Assembly: GCA_937872165.1 (NCBI GenBank)
Contig: CALMOR010000155.1
Coordinates: 2,227-9,863, forward strand
Direction of reading: 5' to 3'
Source: an uncultured Burkholderiales bacterium
Lineage (GTDB): Bacteria > Pseudomonadota > Gammaproteobacteria > Burkholderiales > Burkholderiaceae_D
Length of the DNA stretch: 7,637 bases
The translations under genes were made by a program, and so were the position numbers. Shown in pieces: positions 1 to 6,533 of the stretch; the first letter of the stretch is position 1, and each line of letters starts with the position of its first letter. The notes under the pieces are model-generated. The model was given only the letters and a program-made list of their open reading frames with translations, searched no databases and had not been told where the DNA came from.

Positions 1-590
1 AACGTGAGATAGAGCCCGACGCTGTCGGGCGACGTGAGCCCCGGCCGTTCGCCGACGACGACGACGACCGCGCGCGCCGTCAACGCTTGGCCCACTTCGT
101 CGCCGAGCGCGACGCGCGCCTGCTCGGCGATCACGAGCGGGCCGACCCGGAGGTCGTCGAGCTGCGGCAGCAGCGCGGCCACGATGTCCTTCGCATGCGC
201 CTGCACGCCGAGCGCCGAGAGGCCGTCGGCGATGACGACGACGAGATCGCATCCGGCCGCGGCCGCGGCCTCGAGGCGAGCACGACTGTCGTCGTCGAGA
301 CGGCGCCCGAGATCGGGTCGCAGCAGATAGGTCGCACGATCGGCCGCACGGCTCTTCACGCGCAGCGTCCGGCGTCCGAGCGCCTGCGCTTCGGCCGCGA
401 GCGCGTCGACGTCGAGCGCGCGATGGACCGCGTCGCGGGCGCGCGCATGATCGAGCTCGAAGGCCAGCAGCGCCGACGTCGGCAACGCGGCGCCCGAGCG
501 TCCGAGCGCGACGCGCGCGGCGGTGGCCGCTCGCAGGGTCTCCCACGGATCGGCGGCGGCGACCCGTGCGATCGCCGCGTCGTCGTTCAT
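1..590 (-). CDS. eutC: Ethanolamine ammonia-lyase small subunit (EutC), partial
   Basis: Small subunit of adenosylcobalamin-dependent ethanolamine ammonia-lyase, which splits ethanolamine into acetaldehyde and ammonia in the cytoplasm with EutB. My own reverse-strand translation gives 196 full codons, open to the left window edge, so the C-terminus is missing. Family landmarks seen in order: TAARVALGRSGAALPTSALL (23-42), LDHARARDAVH (46-56), SRAADRATYLLRPDLGRRLD (80-99), VIADGLSAL (119-127, cobalamin-binding Rossmann-like region), ALGDEVG (161-167) and GERPGLTSPDSVGLYLT (180-196). The ATG (590-588) overlaps the eutB stop as ATGA, so translation is probably coupled; a purine-rich GGTGGAAG lies just upstream. 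E. coli EutC is about 295 aa, so roughly 60-100 residues should lie outside. No frameshift is seen. Five consecutive GTC codons encode a Val run near residues 174-178. Identification is confident. Confidence 0.95.
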   Translation of the reverse strand, partial: MNDDAAIARVAAADPWETLRAATAARVALGRSGAALPTSALLAFELDHARARDAVHRALDVDALAAEAQALGRRTLRVKSRAADRATYLLRPDLGRRLDDDSRARLEAAAAAGCDLVVVIADGLSALGVQAHAKDIVAALLPQLDDLRVGPLVIAEQARVALGDEVGQALTARAVVVVVGERPGLTSPDSVGLYLT

Positions 591-1990
591 CGCTTCCACC
601 GCGCGGCGAAGTCTTCCAGCAGCGGATGCCGCGCGCTCGCCTCGCGCAGCCGCCCGGTCTCGTCGGCGATGCCCATCGTCACCAGCCAGCGTTCGAACTC
701 GGGTGCACGCTTCAGGCCGAGCACCGAGCGCAGGTAGAGCGCGTCGTGGAACGACGTGCTCTGGTAGCCGAGCATCACGTCGTCGGCACCCGGCACGCCC
801 ATCAGGTAGGTGACGCCCGCGATGCCGAGCAGCGTCATCAACGTGTCGATGTCGTCGGAGTCGGCTTCGGCGTGGTTGGTGTAGCAGACGTCGCAGCCGA
901 GCGGCAGGCCCATCAGCTTCCCGCAGAAGTGATCCTCGAGTCCCGCACGCACGATCTGCTTCCCGTCGTGGAGATACTCGGGGCCGATGAAGCCGACCAC
1001 CGAATTGATCAGCAGCGGCCGGTATGCGCGAGCGACCGCGTAGGCCCGCGCCTCGCAGGTCTGCTGGTCGACGCCGTGGTGCGCGTCGGCCGACAGGGCG
1101 CTGCCCTGCCCGGTCTCGAAATAGAGGACGTTGGCCGTCGACGGATCGCCCACGGTCGCGCGACGCAGCGACCGCGCCGCGTCGTCGGCCTCGGCCAGCA
1201 TCGCGAGCGTGATGCCGAAGCTCTCGTTGGCCTTCTGCGTGCCGGCGATCGACTGGAACACGAGGTCGATCGGCGCGCCGCGTCCGATGGCCGCGATCTG
1301 GCTCGTCACGTGCGTGAGCACGCAGGTCTGCGTCGGGATGTCGAAGCGCGCGCGCACCTCGTCGAGCGCATGCCAAAGGCGGATCAGCGCCTGCACGTCG
1401 TCGCTCGCCGGATTGACGCCGATCACCGCGTCCCCCGCGCCGTACAGCAGCCCGTCGAGGAGCGAGATCGCGATGCCCATCGGATCGTCGGTCGGATGGT
1501 TGGGCTGCAGGCGGATCGACAGGCGACCGGGCAGGCCGATGGTGTCGCGAAAGCGCGTGACCACCGAGCACTTGCGCGCCACCGCGATGAGGTCCTGGTT
1601 GCGCATCAGCTTCGAGACGGCCGCGGCCATCTCGGGCATCACGCCGGGCGCGACGCGGGTCAGCGTCGCGGTGTCGGTCGCCTCGAGCAGCAGCCAGTCG
1701 CGGAAGTCGCCGACCGCGAGATGCCCGATCTCGGCGAAGGCCGCGACATCGTGGCCGTCCACGACGAGCCGCGTCACGTCGTCGTCCTCGTAGGGAATGA
1801 CCGCGTGATCGACGAAGGTCGACAGCGGCAGCGCCGCGAGGCACATGCGCGCCGCGACGCGTTCCTCGGCCGACGACGCCGCGATGCCGGCGAGCACGTC
1901 GCCCGAGCGGAGCGGCGACGCCTTGGCCAAGAGGTCCTTCAGATCGGCGAAGGTCCAGACGGTATCGCCGACGGTATGGGCGAGATGCAT
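587..1990 (-). CDS. eutB: Ethanolamine ammonia-lyase large subunit (EutB)
   Basis: Catalytic (TIM-barrel) subunit of adenosylcobalamin-dependent ethanolamine ammonia-lyase; works with EutC, encoded immediately downstream with a 4-nt ATGA overlap. The product is 467 aa against 453 in E. coli. The ATG at 1990 is chosen because it puts the conserved LRSGD at residue 28, exactly as in E. coli EutB; the frame stays open far upstream, but that part is antisense to other sequence. Known E. coli active-site residues line up: R160, Q162 (SIRLQP), N193 (GVNP), then with a +5 offset E292 (FETGQGSALSA, E. coli E287), F334 (VVGFIGPEYL, F329) and D367 (GCDVCYTNHAEAD, D362). It therefore looks catalytically intact. 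The C-terminus carries about 15 extra residues. No strong Shine-Dalgarno precedes the ATG (only GCGAG). No eut microcompartment, permease or reactivase gene is visible nearby. This form probably supports simple ethanolamine nitrogen/carbon use, but that is inference. Confidence 0.97.
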   Translation of the reverse strand: MHLAHTVGDTVWTFADLKDLLAKASPLRSGDVLAGIAASSAEERVAARMCLAALPLSTFVDHAVIPYEDDDVTRLVVDGHDVAAFAEIGHLAVGDFRDWLLLEATDTATLTRVAPGVMPEMAAAVSKLMRNQDLIAVARKCSVVTRFRDTIGLPGRLSIRLQPNHPTDDPMGIAISLLDGLLYGAGDAVIGVNPASDDVQALIRLWHALDEVRARFDIPTQTCVLTHVTSQIAAIGRGAPIDLVFQSIAGTQKANESFGITLAMLAEADDAARSLRRATVGDPSTANVLYFETGQGSALSADAHHGVDQQTCEARAYAVARAYRPLLINSVVGFIGPEYLHDGKQIVRAGLEDHFCGKLMGLPLGCDVCYTNHAEADSDDIDTLMTLLGIAGVTYLMGVPGADDVMLGYQSTSFHDALYLRSVLGLKRAPEFERWLVTMGIADETGRLREASARHPLLEDFAARWKR

Positions 1991-2053
1991 CTCGCAACCA
2001 TACTCGATGGGCGGCTGGATCACGCGCGCGGCGTAGCTGTTCCGCCCGGGAGC

Positions 2054-2296
2054 GATGTCCGCGCGCAGCGCATGGGCGGCACGCTGTATCAGGCGGCGCC
2101 GATGGTGGCGTCGGCCGCGATGCGCTTCGACGAGCGCGTTGCGATGATGCCGGCACTGTATCGCCGCACCGTCGACTTCGCGGCCGCCCTGTCGTCGGTC
2201 GACGGTCTCCGCGTCAATCCCACGGTGCCGCAGGCGAACATGCTGCATCTCTTCATCGATGCGGACGCCGAGTCCGTGGTGGTTCGCGATCCTTAG
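2054..2296 (+). pseudogene. Threonine aldolase / beta-eliminating lyase family remnant
   Basis: The 302-bp gap between eutB and the SDR gene contains a plus-strand reading frame ending at TAG 2294-2296 whose product resembles an internal-to-C-terminal part of PLP-dependent threonine aldolase-like enzymes. It reads RMGGTLYQAAPMVASAAMRFDER, then MPALYRRTVDFAAAL, then GLRVNPTVPQANMLHLFID. Resemblance is clear from about 2072 (Met-Gly-Gly) and may start near 2054. The family is about 340 aa; only about 75-80 residues remain. The N-terminal two-thirds, including the PLP-binding lysine, is absent, because eutB lies there on the other strand, and about 60 C-terminal residues are absent too. Codons are strongly G/C-ending, so decay is recent or the frame was kept by chance. 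Its stop overlaps the convergent SDR stop. No ribosome-binding site sits properly before the 2072 ATG, so it is probably not expressed. Family assignment is from recognition, not alignment. I see no terminator, promoter or insertion-sequence end in the rest of the gap. Confidence 0.7.
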
Positions 2297-3072
2297 ACCG
2301 CGAGCACGCCCCCGTCCACCGCGAGGATCTGCCCCGTGATGTGCTTGCCGGCGTCGCTCGCGAACAGCAGCGCGACGCCCTTCAGGTCCTCGTCGCCGCC
2401 GATGCGGCCGAGCGGCGCGCGCTCGGCCAGCCGCTTCTCGCCGATCGTCGCCATGATTCCCTTCGTCATCTTCGACGGGAAGAAGCCCGGCGCGATCGCG
2501 TTGACGTTGATGTTGTACGGTCCCCATTCGCCGGCCAGCGCGCGCGTGAAGTTCACGACCGCGCCCTTGCTGGTGTTGTAAGCGAGCGTCTGCATCGTGC
2601 CCGGCGCGTTGCCCTTGAAGCCGGCGATCGACGCGACGCTGATGATGCGGCCCGACTTCCTCGGGATCATGCTCGCGCGCCCCACCGCCTGGCTGGTCAG
2701 GAAGATGCCGCGCACGTTGAGGTTCATCACCTTCTCCCATGCCTCGAGCGGATGGTCCTCGGCCGGCGCGCCCCAGCTCGCGCCGGCGTTGTTGACGAGG
2801 ATGTCGATCTGCCCGAGATGCTTCATCGCGGCTTCGACCAGCGGGCCCGCGGCGTCGATCGTGCCGAGGTCGGCGACGACCGCATGGGCCGTGATGCCCA
2901 TCGCCTTCAGGTGCTCGACGGCCTCGTCGAGCTCGCCCTGCTTCCGCGACGAGAGCACGAGTTGCGCGCCCTGCTCGCCGAGCGCTTCGGCGATCTGCAG
3001 CCCGAGGCCGCGCGACCCGCCGGTGACGAGAGCGGTCCGGCCGCTCAGGTCGAACAGTTTCTTGATGCTCAT
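2293..3072 (-). CDS. Short-chain dehydrogenase/reductase (classical SDR)
   Basis: Cytoplasmic NAD(P)-dependent oxidoreductase of 259 aa, normal for a classical SDR. Seen: cofactor motif TGGSRGLG (17-24), acidic D68 of the ADL motif, NNAG (94-97), catalytic N119, S148, Y165 and K169 (YNTSK), the PG pair (195-196) and the C-terminal ITGQILAVDGG. R21 in the glycine loop and R43-K44 after strand 2 (LSSRK) favour NADP(H). The stretch GFKGNAPGTMQTLAYNTSKGAVVNFTRALAGEWG is typical of SDRs annotated as gluconate 5-dehydrogenase-like; the true substrate is not predictable. The ATG at 3072 has GGAG five bases upstream (3081-3078); a longer in-frame extension to 3252 is low-complexity Arg/Ser sequence antisense to nothing useful and is rejected. 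It lies 31 nt after the Dabb gene in an apparent beta-oxidation operon, so a 3-hydroxyacyl or 3-oxoacyl-CoA-type substrate is plausible but only inferred. It is not a clear FabG. Confidence 0.92.
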   Translation of the reverse strand: MSIKKLFDLSGRTALVTGGSRGLGLQIAEALGEQGAQLVLSSRKQGELDEAVEHLKAMGITAHAVVADLGTIDAAGPLVEAAMKHLGQIDILVNNAGASWGAPAEDHPLEAWEKVMNLNVRGIFLTSQAVGRASMIPRKSGRIISVASIAGFKGNAPGTMQTLAYNTSKGAVVNFTRALAGEWGPYNINVNAIAPGFFPSKMTKGIMATIGEKRLAERAPLGRIGGDEDLKGVALLFASDAGKHITGQILAVDGGVLAV

Positions 3073-3103
3073 GAGGTCTCCGTCGTCGTCGTGTTCGAGG
3101 TGC

Positions 3104-3388
3104 TCAGGCGGGGGAGAAGTCGAGGACCGCGCGCGACTTGCCCATCGGCTTGAGCGTCGCGACGACCTTCTGGTGGTGCGGATGCACGACGTAGGCCTGC
3201 AGCGCGGCCGCGTCGTCGAAGGTCGACACGAGCACGATGTCCTGGTTTGCATCGAGGCCGTCGGTCCTGACGCCGACGTCGAACTCGCGCATGCCGGGCA
3301 CGAGGTCCTTGCAGCTCCTCAACTCGGTCGCGAACGTCTCGGCGTCGGCCGGATCGTTGACGGTCCACATCACGATATGTCGCAGCAT
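3104..3388 (-). CDS. Dabb (stress-responsive A/B barrel) domain protein
   Basis: A 94-residue single-domain protein of the dimeric alpha/beta-barrel Dabb family. Landmarks: the N-terminal strand MLRHIVMWTV (1-10), LVPGMREFDVGVR (29-41), the DIVLVSTFDD strand (50-59), AYVVHPHHQKVV (65-76) and the final RAVLDFSP strand (86-93). The family includes plant olivetolic acid cyclase, whose catalytic Tyr72 and His78 sit in a YxxHPxH motif; here Y66, H69 and H72 match that spacing. This motif is common in the family, so cyclase activity is not implied. Bacterial members mostly have unknown roles. Two ATGs are possible, at 3394 and 3388. The GAAGGA ribosome-binding site abuts the first ATG directly but stands 6 nt before the second, which also matches the usual family start, so 3388 is chosen. 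It sits between the acyl-CoA dehydrogenase (28 nt gap) and the SDR (31 nt gap) and is surely co-transcribed. No signal peptide or membrane segment is seen. Confidence 0.88.
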   Translation of the reverse strand: MLRHIVMWTVNDPADAETFATELRSCKDLVPGMREFDVGVRTDGLDANQDIVLVSTFDDAAALQAYVVHPHHQKVVATLKPMGKSRAVLDFSPA

Positions 3389-3394
3389 TTCCAT

Positions 3395-3400
3395 TCCTTC
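3395..3400 (-). promoter_or_regulatory. Ribosome binding site GAAGGA of the Dabb gene
   Basis: GAAGGA on the minus strand lies directly against an upstream ATG (3394-3392) but 6 nt before the in-frame ATG at 3388-3386. Spacing therefore favours the downstream codon as the real start and decides the N-terminus of the Dabb protein. Confidence 0.7.
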
Positions 3401-3416
3401 GGTTCGGTACCGCGGG

Positions 3417-5243
3417 TCAGAACCACGCGTCCTGCATGGTCAGTGTCGTGTCGTCGAGCGCCGCCAGCAGCTCCAGCATCGGGCCGACCTTGGGCAGCTC
3501 GAAGGCGAAGAAATAGCGGCAGGCGGCGAGCTTGCCCTTGTAGAAGTCGTCGTCCGCATCGCCCCGCATCGAGCGACCCGCGACCAGTGCCTGCTCGAGC
3601 CAGATCCACGCGACTACGCAATGGCCGAACGCTTCGAGGTACACGCTCGCATTGGCCAGCGTGCGGTTGGTGTCGCCGATCCCGTGCAGCACGGCCGTGA
3701 CCTCCTCGAGCCGGTCCCATTGCGCTTCGAGCTCGGTCGCGAGCTTCCGCGAGCCCGCGTCCGGCACCGCCCGGCAGCGCGCGATGGTCGAGCGGATGCG
3801 CGACGACAGGGCCTTCAACGCCGCGCCGCCCTGCATCACGACCTTGCGGCCGAGCAGGTCGAGGCCCTGGATACCGTGCGTGCCTTCGTGGATCGGATTG
3901 AGCCGGTTGTCGCGATAGAACTGCTCGACGTCGTAGTCGCGCGTGTAGCCGTAGCCGCCGTGGACCTGGATCGCGAGGCTGTTGGCCTCGAGGCACCACT
4001 GCGACGGCCAGCTCTTCGCGATCGGCGTCAGGATGTCGAGCAGCAGCTTGGCTTCCGTCCGCGCGGCCTCGTCGTCGGACGTGTGCTCGTCGTCGACCAG
4101 CTTCGCGCAGAACAGGTTGAGCGCGAGACCGCCCTCGACGTACGACTTCTGCGCTAGCAGCATGCGACGCACGTCCGCGTGCGCGACGATCGGCACCTGC
4201 GCCTGCGCCGGGTCCTTGCCGGCGGGCGGCCGTCCCTGCGGCCGGTTGCGCGCGTAGTCGAGCGAGTGGAGATAGCCCGCATAACCGAGCGCGACGGCGC
4301 CGAGGCCGACGCCGATGCGCGCCTCGTTCATCATGTGGAACATCTGCGCGAGTCCCTTCGCGGGCTCGCCGACGAGGTATCCCACCGCACCGCCCTCGCC
4401 GCCCGGCTCGTACTTCCCCTCGCCGAAGTTCAGCAGGCAGTTGGTGGTGCCGCGATAGCCCATCTTGTGGTTGAGCCCCGCCAGCACGACGTCGTTGCGC
4501 TCGCCGATGCTGCCGTCGTCGCGGACCAGGAACTTCGGGACGATGAAGAGCGAGATGCCCTTGACGCCGACCGGCAGCGAGCCGTCGGGCTCGGGGATCT
4601 TGGCCAGCACGAGATGCACGATGTTCTCCGACAGCTCGTGCTCGCCGGCGGAGATCCACATCTTGTTGCCGAAGAGCCGGTAGCTGCCGTCGTCGCGCGG
4701 GACCGCGCGCGTCTTCACGTCCGACAGCGACGAGCCCGCCTGCGTCTCCGACAGGCACATCGTGCCGAAGAAGCGGCCGGTCATCATCGGCTTCACGAAG
4801 CGTTCGATCTGTTCGGCCGAGCCGTGCGCGAGCAGCAGGTTGGAGTTGCCGATCGTCAGGAACGGATACGACGAGGTGCCGACGTTGGCGGCCTTGAACC
4901 ATGCGAAGCCGGCCTTCTCGACGACGGCGGGCAGCTGCGAACCGCCGAGCTCGTAGTCGCGGCCGGCCGCCATCAACCCGGCGTCGCAGAACACCTTCAA
5001 CGCCTCGCCGACCTCGGGGATCATCGTCACGCGCTCGCCGTCGAAGCGCGGCTCGTTCTGGTCGCTCTTCTTGTTGTGCGGTTCGAACAGGTCGGTCGCG
5101 ATCCGTTCGCAAGTGAGCATCGCCGCATCGAAGGTCTCGCGCGAGTGGTCGGCGAAACGCTCGCGCGCGGTCAGCGACTCGACGTCGAGCCATTCGTACA
5201 ACAGGAAGGCGACGTCGCGGCGGGAGAGGAGTCGTGAAGTCAT
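3417..5243 (-). CDS. Acyl-CoA dehydrogenase, large (DmdC-like, extra C-terminal domain)
   Basis: FAD-dependent acyl-CoA dehydrogenase, 608 aa, catalysing alpha,beta-desaturation of an acyl-CoA with electrons passed to electron-transfer flavoprotein. It is about 200 residues longer than MCAD-type enzymes. Inferred layout: short N-terminal segment (1-35), helical N-domain (about 38-157), beta middle domain (about 160-275) with the FAD/substrate motif MCLSETQAGSSLSDV (162-176) and MWISAGEH (195-202), C-terminal helical domain (about 285-465) with QVHGGYGYTRDYDVEQFYRD (426-445), then the additional C-terminal domain (about 480-605) of the long ACAD class that includes DmdC. E453 in NPIHEGTHGIQ is the expected catalytic base, by analogy with MCAD Glu376. 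Start: the ATG at 5243 gives the usual family N-terminus (RRDVAFLLYEWLDVE), but no Shine-Dalgarno is visible; the upstream sequence is CGTCGCCACCCC. A GTG at 5270 is also open but no better. Chain-length specificity cannot be read from sequence. Confidence 0.94.
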   Translation of the reverse strand: MTSRLLSRRDVAFLLYEWLDVESLTARERFADHSRETFDAAMLTCERIATDLFEPHNKKSDQNEPRFDGERVTMIPEVGEALKVFCDAGLMAAGRDYELGGSQLPAVVEKAGFAWFKAANVGTSSYPFLTIGNSNLLLAHGSAEQIERFVKPMMTGRFFGTMCLSETQAGSSLSDVKTRAVPRDDGSYRLFGNKMWISAGEHELSENIVHLVLAKIPEPDGSLPVGVKGISLFIVPKFLVRDDGSIGERNDVVLAGLNHKMGYRGTTNCLLNFGEGKYEPGGEGGAVGYLVGEPAKGLAQMFHMMNEARIGVGLGAVALGYAGYLHSLDYARNRPQGRPPAGKDPAQAQVPIVAHADVRRMLLAQKSYVEGGLALNLFCAKLVDDEHTSDDEAARTEAKLLLDILTPIAKSWPSQWCLEANSLAIQVHGGYGYTRDYDVEQFYRDNRLNPIHEGTHGIQGLDLLGRKVVMQGGAALKALSSRIRSTIARCRAVPDAGSRKLATELEAQWDRLEEVTAVLHGIGDTNRTLANASVYLEAFGHCVVAWIWLEQALVAGRSMRGDADDDFYKGKLAACRYFFAFELPKVGPMLELLAALDDTTLTMQDAWF

Positions 5244-5291
5244 GGGGTGGCGACGCGGGCGGCTCCGCACGAACGCGCGGGGGTGGCGACG
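5244..5291. repeat. 12-bp direct repeat pair in thiolase-ACAD spacer
   Basis: GGGGTGGCGACG (plus-strand reading) occurs at 5244-5255 and again at 5280-5291, 36 bp apart, inside the 85-nt spacer. The left copy abuts the acyl-CoA dehydrogenase ATG. On the transcript both read CGTCGCCACCCC, a pyrimidine-rich element sitting where a ribosome-binding site would be expected. This may be a chance local duplication; its role is unknown. Confidence 0.5.
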
Positions 5292-5328
5292 ACGGGACGC
5301 ACGCGCGACGCCTCCACGACGCGACGGT

Positions 5329-6513
5329 TCAGACGACCTCGAACAGCCCCGCCGCGCCCATGCCGCCGCCGATGCACATCGTGACGACGACGAACTTCTC
5401 GCCGCGGCGCTTGCCTTCGATCAGCGCATGGCCGACGAGCCGCGCGCCGGTGACGCCGTACGGATGGCCGACCGCGATCGCGCCGCCGTCGACGTTGAGG
5501 CGGTCGTTCGGGATGCCGAGCTTGTCGCGGCAATAGATCACCTGCACCGCGAAGGCTTCGTTCAGTTCCCAGAGGCCGACGTCCTCGACCTTCATGTTCA
5601 GCTTCTTGAGCAGCTTCGGGATCGCGTAGACCGGGCCGATGCCCATCTCGTCGGGCTCGCAGCCGGCCACCGCGAAGCCGCGGAAGATCCCGAGCGGCGA
5701 GAGGCCCTTCTGCTCGGCGACCTTCGAACTCATCACCACGGCGGCCGACGCGCCGTCGGAGAACTGGCTCGCGTTGCCGGCCGCGATCACGCCGCCCGGC
5801 ATCGCGGCCTTGATCTTCGCGACGCCTTCGTAGGTCGTGTCGGCGCGGATGCCCTCGTCCTCGGCGATCGTCACTTCCTTGATGCCGAGCATGCCGGTGG
5901 TCTTGTCGGCCACGCCCATCATCGTCGTCATCGGGACGATCTCGTCCTTGAAGCGGCCGAGCTCGCGCGACGCGGCCGCGCGGCGCTGGCTCTCGACGCC
6001 GTACTCGTCCTGCTTCTCGCGCGGGATGTCGTAGCGCTTCGCGACCTGCTCGGCGGTCTGCAGCATCGACCAGTAGATCTCGGGCTTCTGCTTGACGAGG
6101 CCCGGGTCGCGCAGCATGTGCAGGTTCATCTCGCTCTGCACGCACGAGATCGACTCGACGCCGCCGGCGACGTAGATGTCGCCTTCGCCCGCGATCACCC
6201 GCTGCGCCGCCGACGCGATCGTCTGCAGCCCCGATGAACAGAAGCGGTTGATGGTCATCCCCGAGGTCGTCACCGGACAGCCGGCCGACAATGCGATCTG
6301 GCGCGCGATGTTGGCGCCGGTCGCGCCTTCGGGATTGGCGCAGCCCATCACGACGTCGTCGACCTCGGCGGGGTCGAGCTTCGCACGCTCGATCGCGTGC
6401 TTCACCGCATGGCCGCCCATCGCGGCGCCGTGCGTCATGTTGAAGGCGCCCTTCCAGGACTTGGCGAGGGCGGTGCGGGCGGTGGAGACGATGACTGCGT
6501 CGGGAGAAGACAT
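5329..6513 (-). CDS. Acetyl-CoA C-acyltransferase (thiolase)
   Basis: Cytoplasmic thiolase of 394 aa, full length for the family, releasing acetyl-CoA from 3-ketoacyl-CoA (or condensing acyl-CoAs in reverse). Catalytic set: nucleophile C92 (NRFCSSGLQ), NEAFA (318-322), H350 in GHPYG (349-353) and C380 in CIGGGMGAAGLFE (380-392). The N-terminal SSPDAVIVSTARTALAKSWKGAFN fits degradative FadA-type and acetyl-CoA acetyltransferase enzymes. The Tyr in GHPYG replaces the more familiar Ser/Met/Thr; I believe this is seen in a proteobacterial beta-oxidation subgroup. The ATG at 6513 has GAAGGA (6526-6521) 7 nt upstream, a good start. It lies 48 nt after the hydroxyacyl-CoA dehydrogenase gene and 85 nt before the acyl-CoA dehydrogenase, the normal setting for a 3-ketoacyl-CoA thiolase. 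Calling it FadA versus AtoB/PhaA would need a phylogeny; context favours beta-oxidation. Confidence 0.94.
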   Translation of the reverse strand: MSSPDAVIVSTARTALAKSWKGAFNMTHGAAMGGHAVKHAIERAKLDPAEVDDVVMGCANPEGATGANIARQIALSAGCPVTTSGMTINRFCSSGLQTIASAAQRVIAGEGDIYVAGGVESISCVQSEMNLHMLRDPGLVKQKPEIYWSMLQTAEQVAKRYDIPREKQDEYGVESQRRAAASRELGRFKDEIVPMTTMMGVADKTTGMLGIKEVTIAEDEGIRADTTYEGVAKIKAAMPGGVIAAGNASQFSDGASAAVVMSSKVAEQKGLSPLGIFRGFAVAGCEPDEMGIGPVYAIPKLLKKLNMKVEDVGLWELNEAFAVQVIYCRDKLGIPNDRLNVDGGAIAVGHPYGVTGARLVGHALIEGKRRGEKFVVVTMCIGGGMGAAGLFEVV

Positions 6514-6520
6514 GGGAGAG

Positions 6521-6526
6521 TCCTTC
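6521..6526 (-). promoter_or_regulatory. Ribosome binding site GAAGGA of the thiolase gene
   Basis: GAAGGA on the minus strand, 7 nt before the ATG at 6513. It is identical to the site before the Dabb gene and supports the chosen thiolase start. Confidence 0.75.
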
Positions 6527-6533
6527 GAGTGAC

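Noticed and set aside
54..68. (GAC)5 trinucleotide run inside eutC
   Set aside because: Encodes five Val residues in a family beta-strand; length changes would stay in frame, and such runs are expected in this base composition. No evidence of phase variation.
2042..2079. CCGCCC / GGGCGG inverted arms between eutB and the aldolase remnant
   Set aside because: Only 6-bp arms with a 26-nt loop, within sequence explained by the remnant; too weak to call a terminator or operator.
1991..2292. Possible sigma-70 promoter for eutBC
   Set aside because: Scanning the minus strand by eye found no convincing -35/-10 pair with proper spacing.
566..2296. Long plus-strand open frame (576 codons) opposite eutB
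   Set aside because: Nearly all of it is the antisense of eutB, with Arg/His/Val-rich low-complexity product typical of GC-rich shadow frames. Only its last ~80 codons resemble a real family and are reported as the aldolase remnant.
1991..2740. In-frame upstream extension of eutB (250 codons)
   Set aside because: The conserved EutB N-terminus aligns exactly with the ATG at 1990; the extension is antisense or out of frame to the SDR and aldolase remnant and shows no family features.
3073..3252. Upstream extension of the SDR to 3252
   Set aside because: The extra 60 residues are Arg/Ser-rich and overlap the Dabb gene in another frame; the ATG at 3072 has a good GGAG and gives the normal SDR N-terminus.
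3370..5193. Minus-strand frame of 607 codons overlapping the acyl-CoA dehydrogenase
   Set aside because: Same reasoning: Arg-rich out-of-frame shadow of a confidently identified gene.
4179..6237. Plus-strand open frames (4179-5237 and 5071-6237)
   Set aside because: Antisense shadows of the acyl-CoA dehydrogenase and thiolase, with His/Arg/Asp/Val-rich products and no domain signature.
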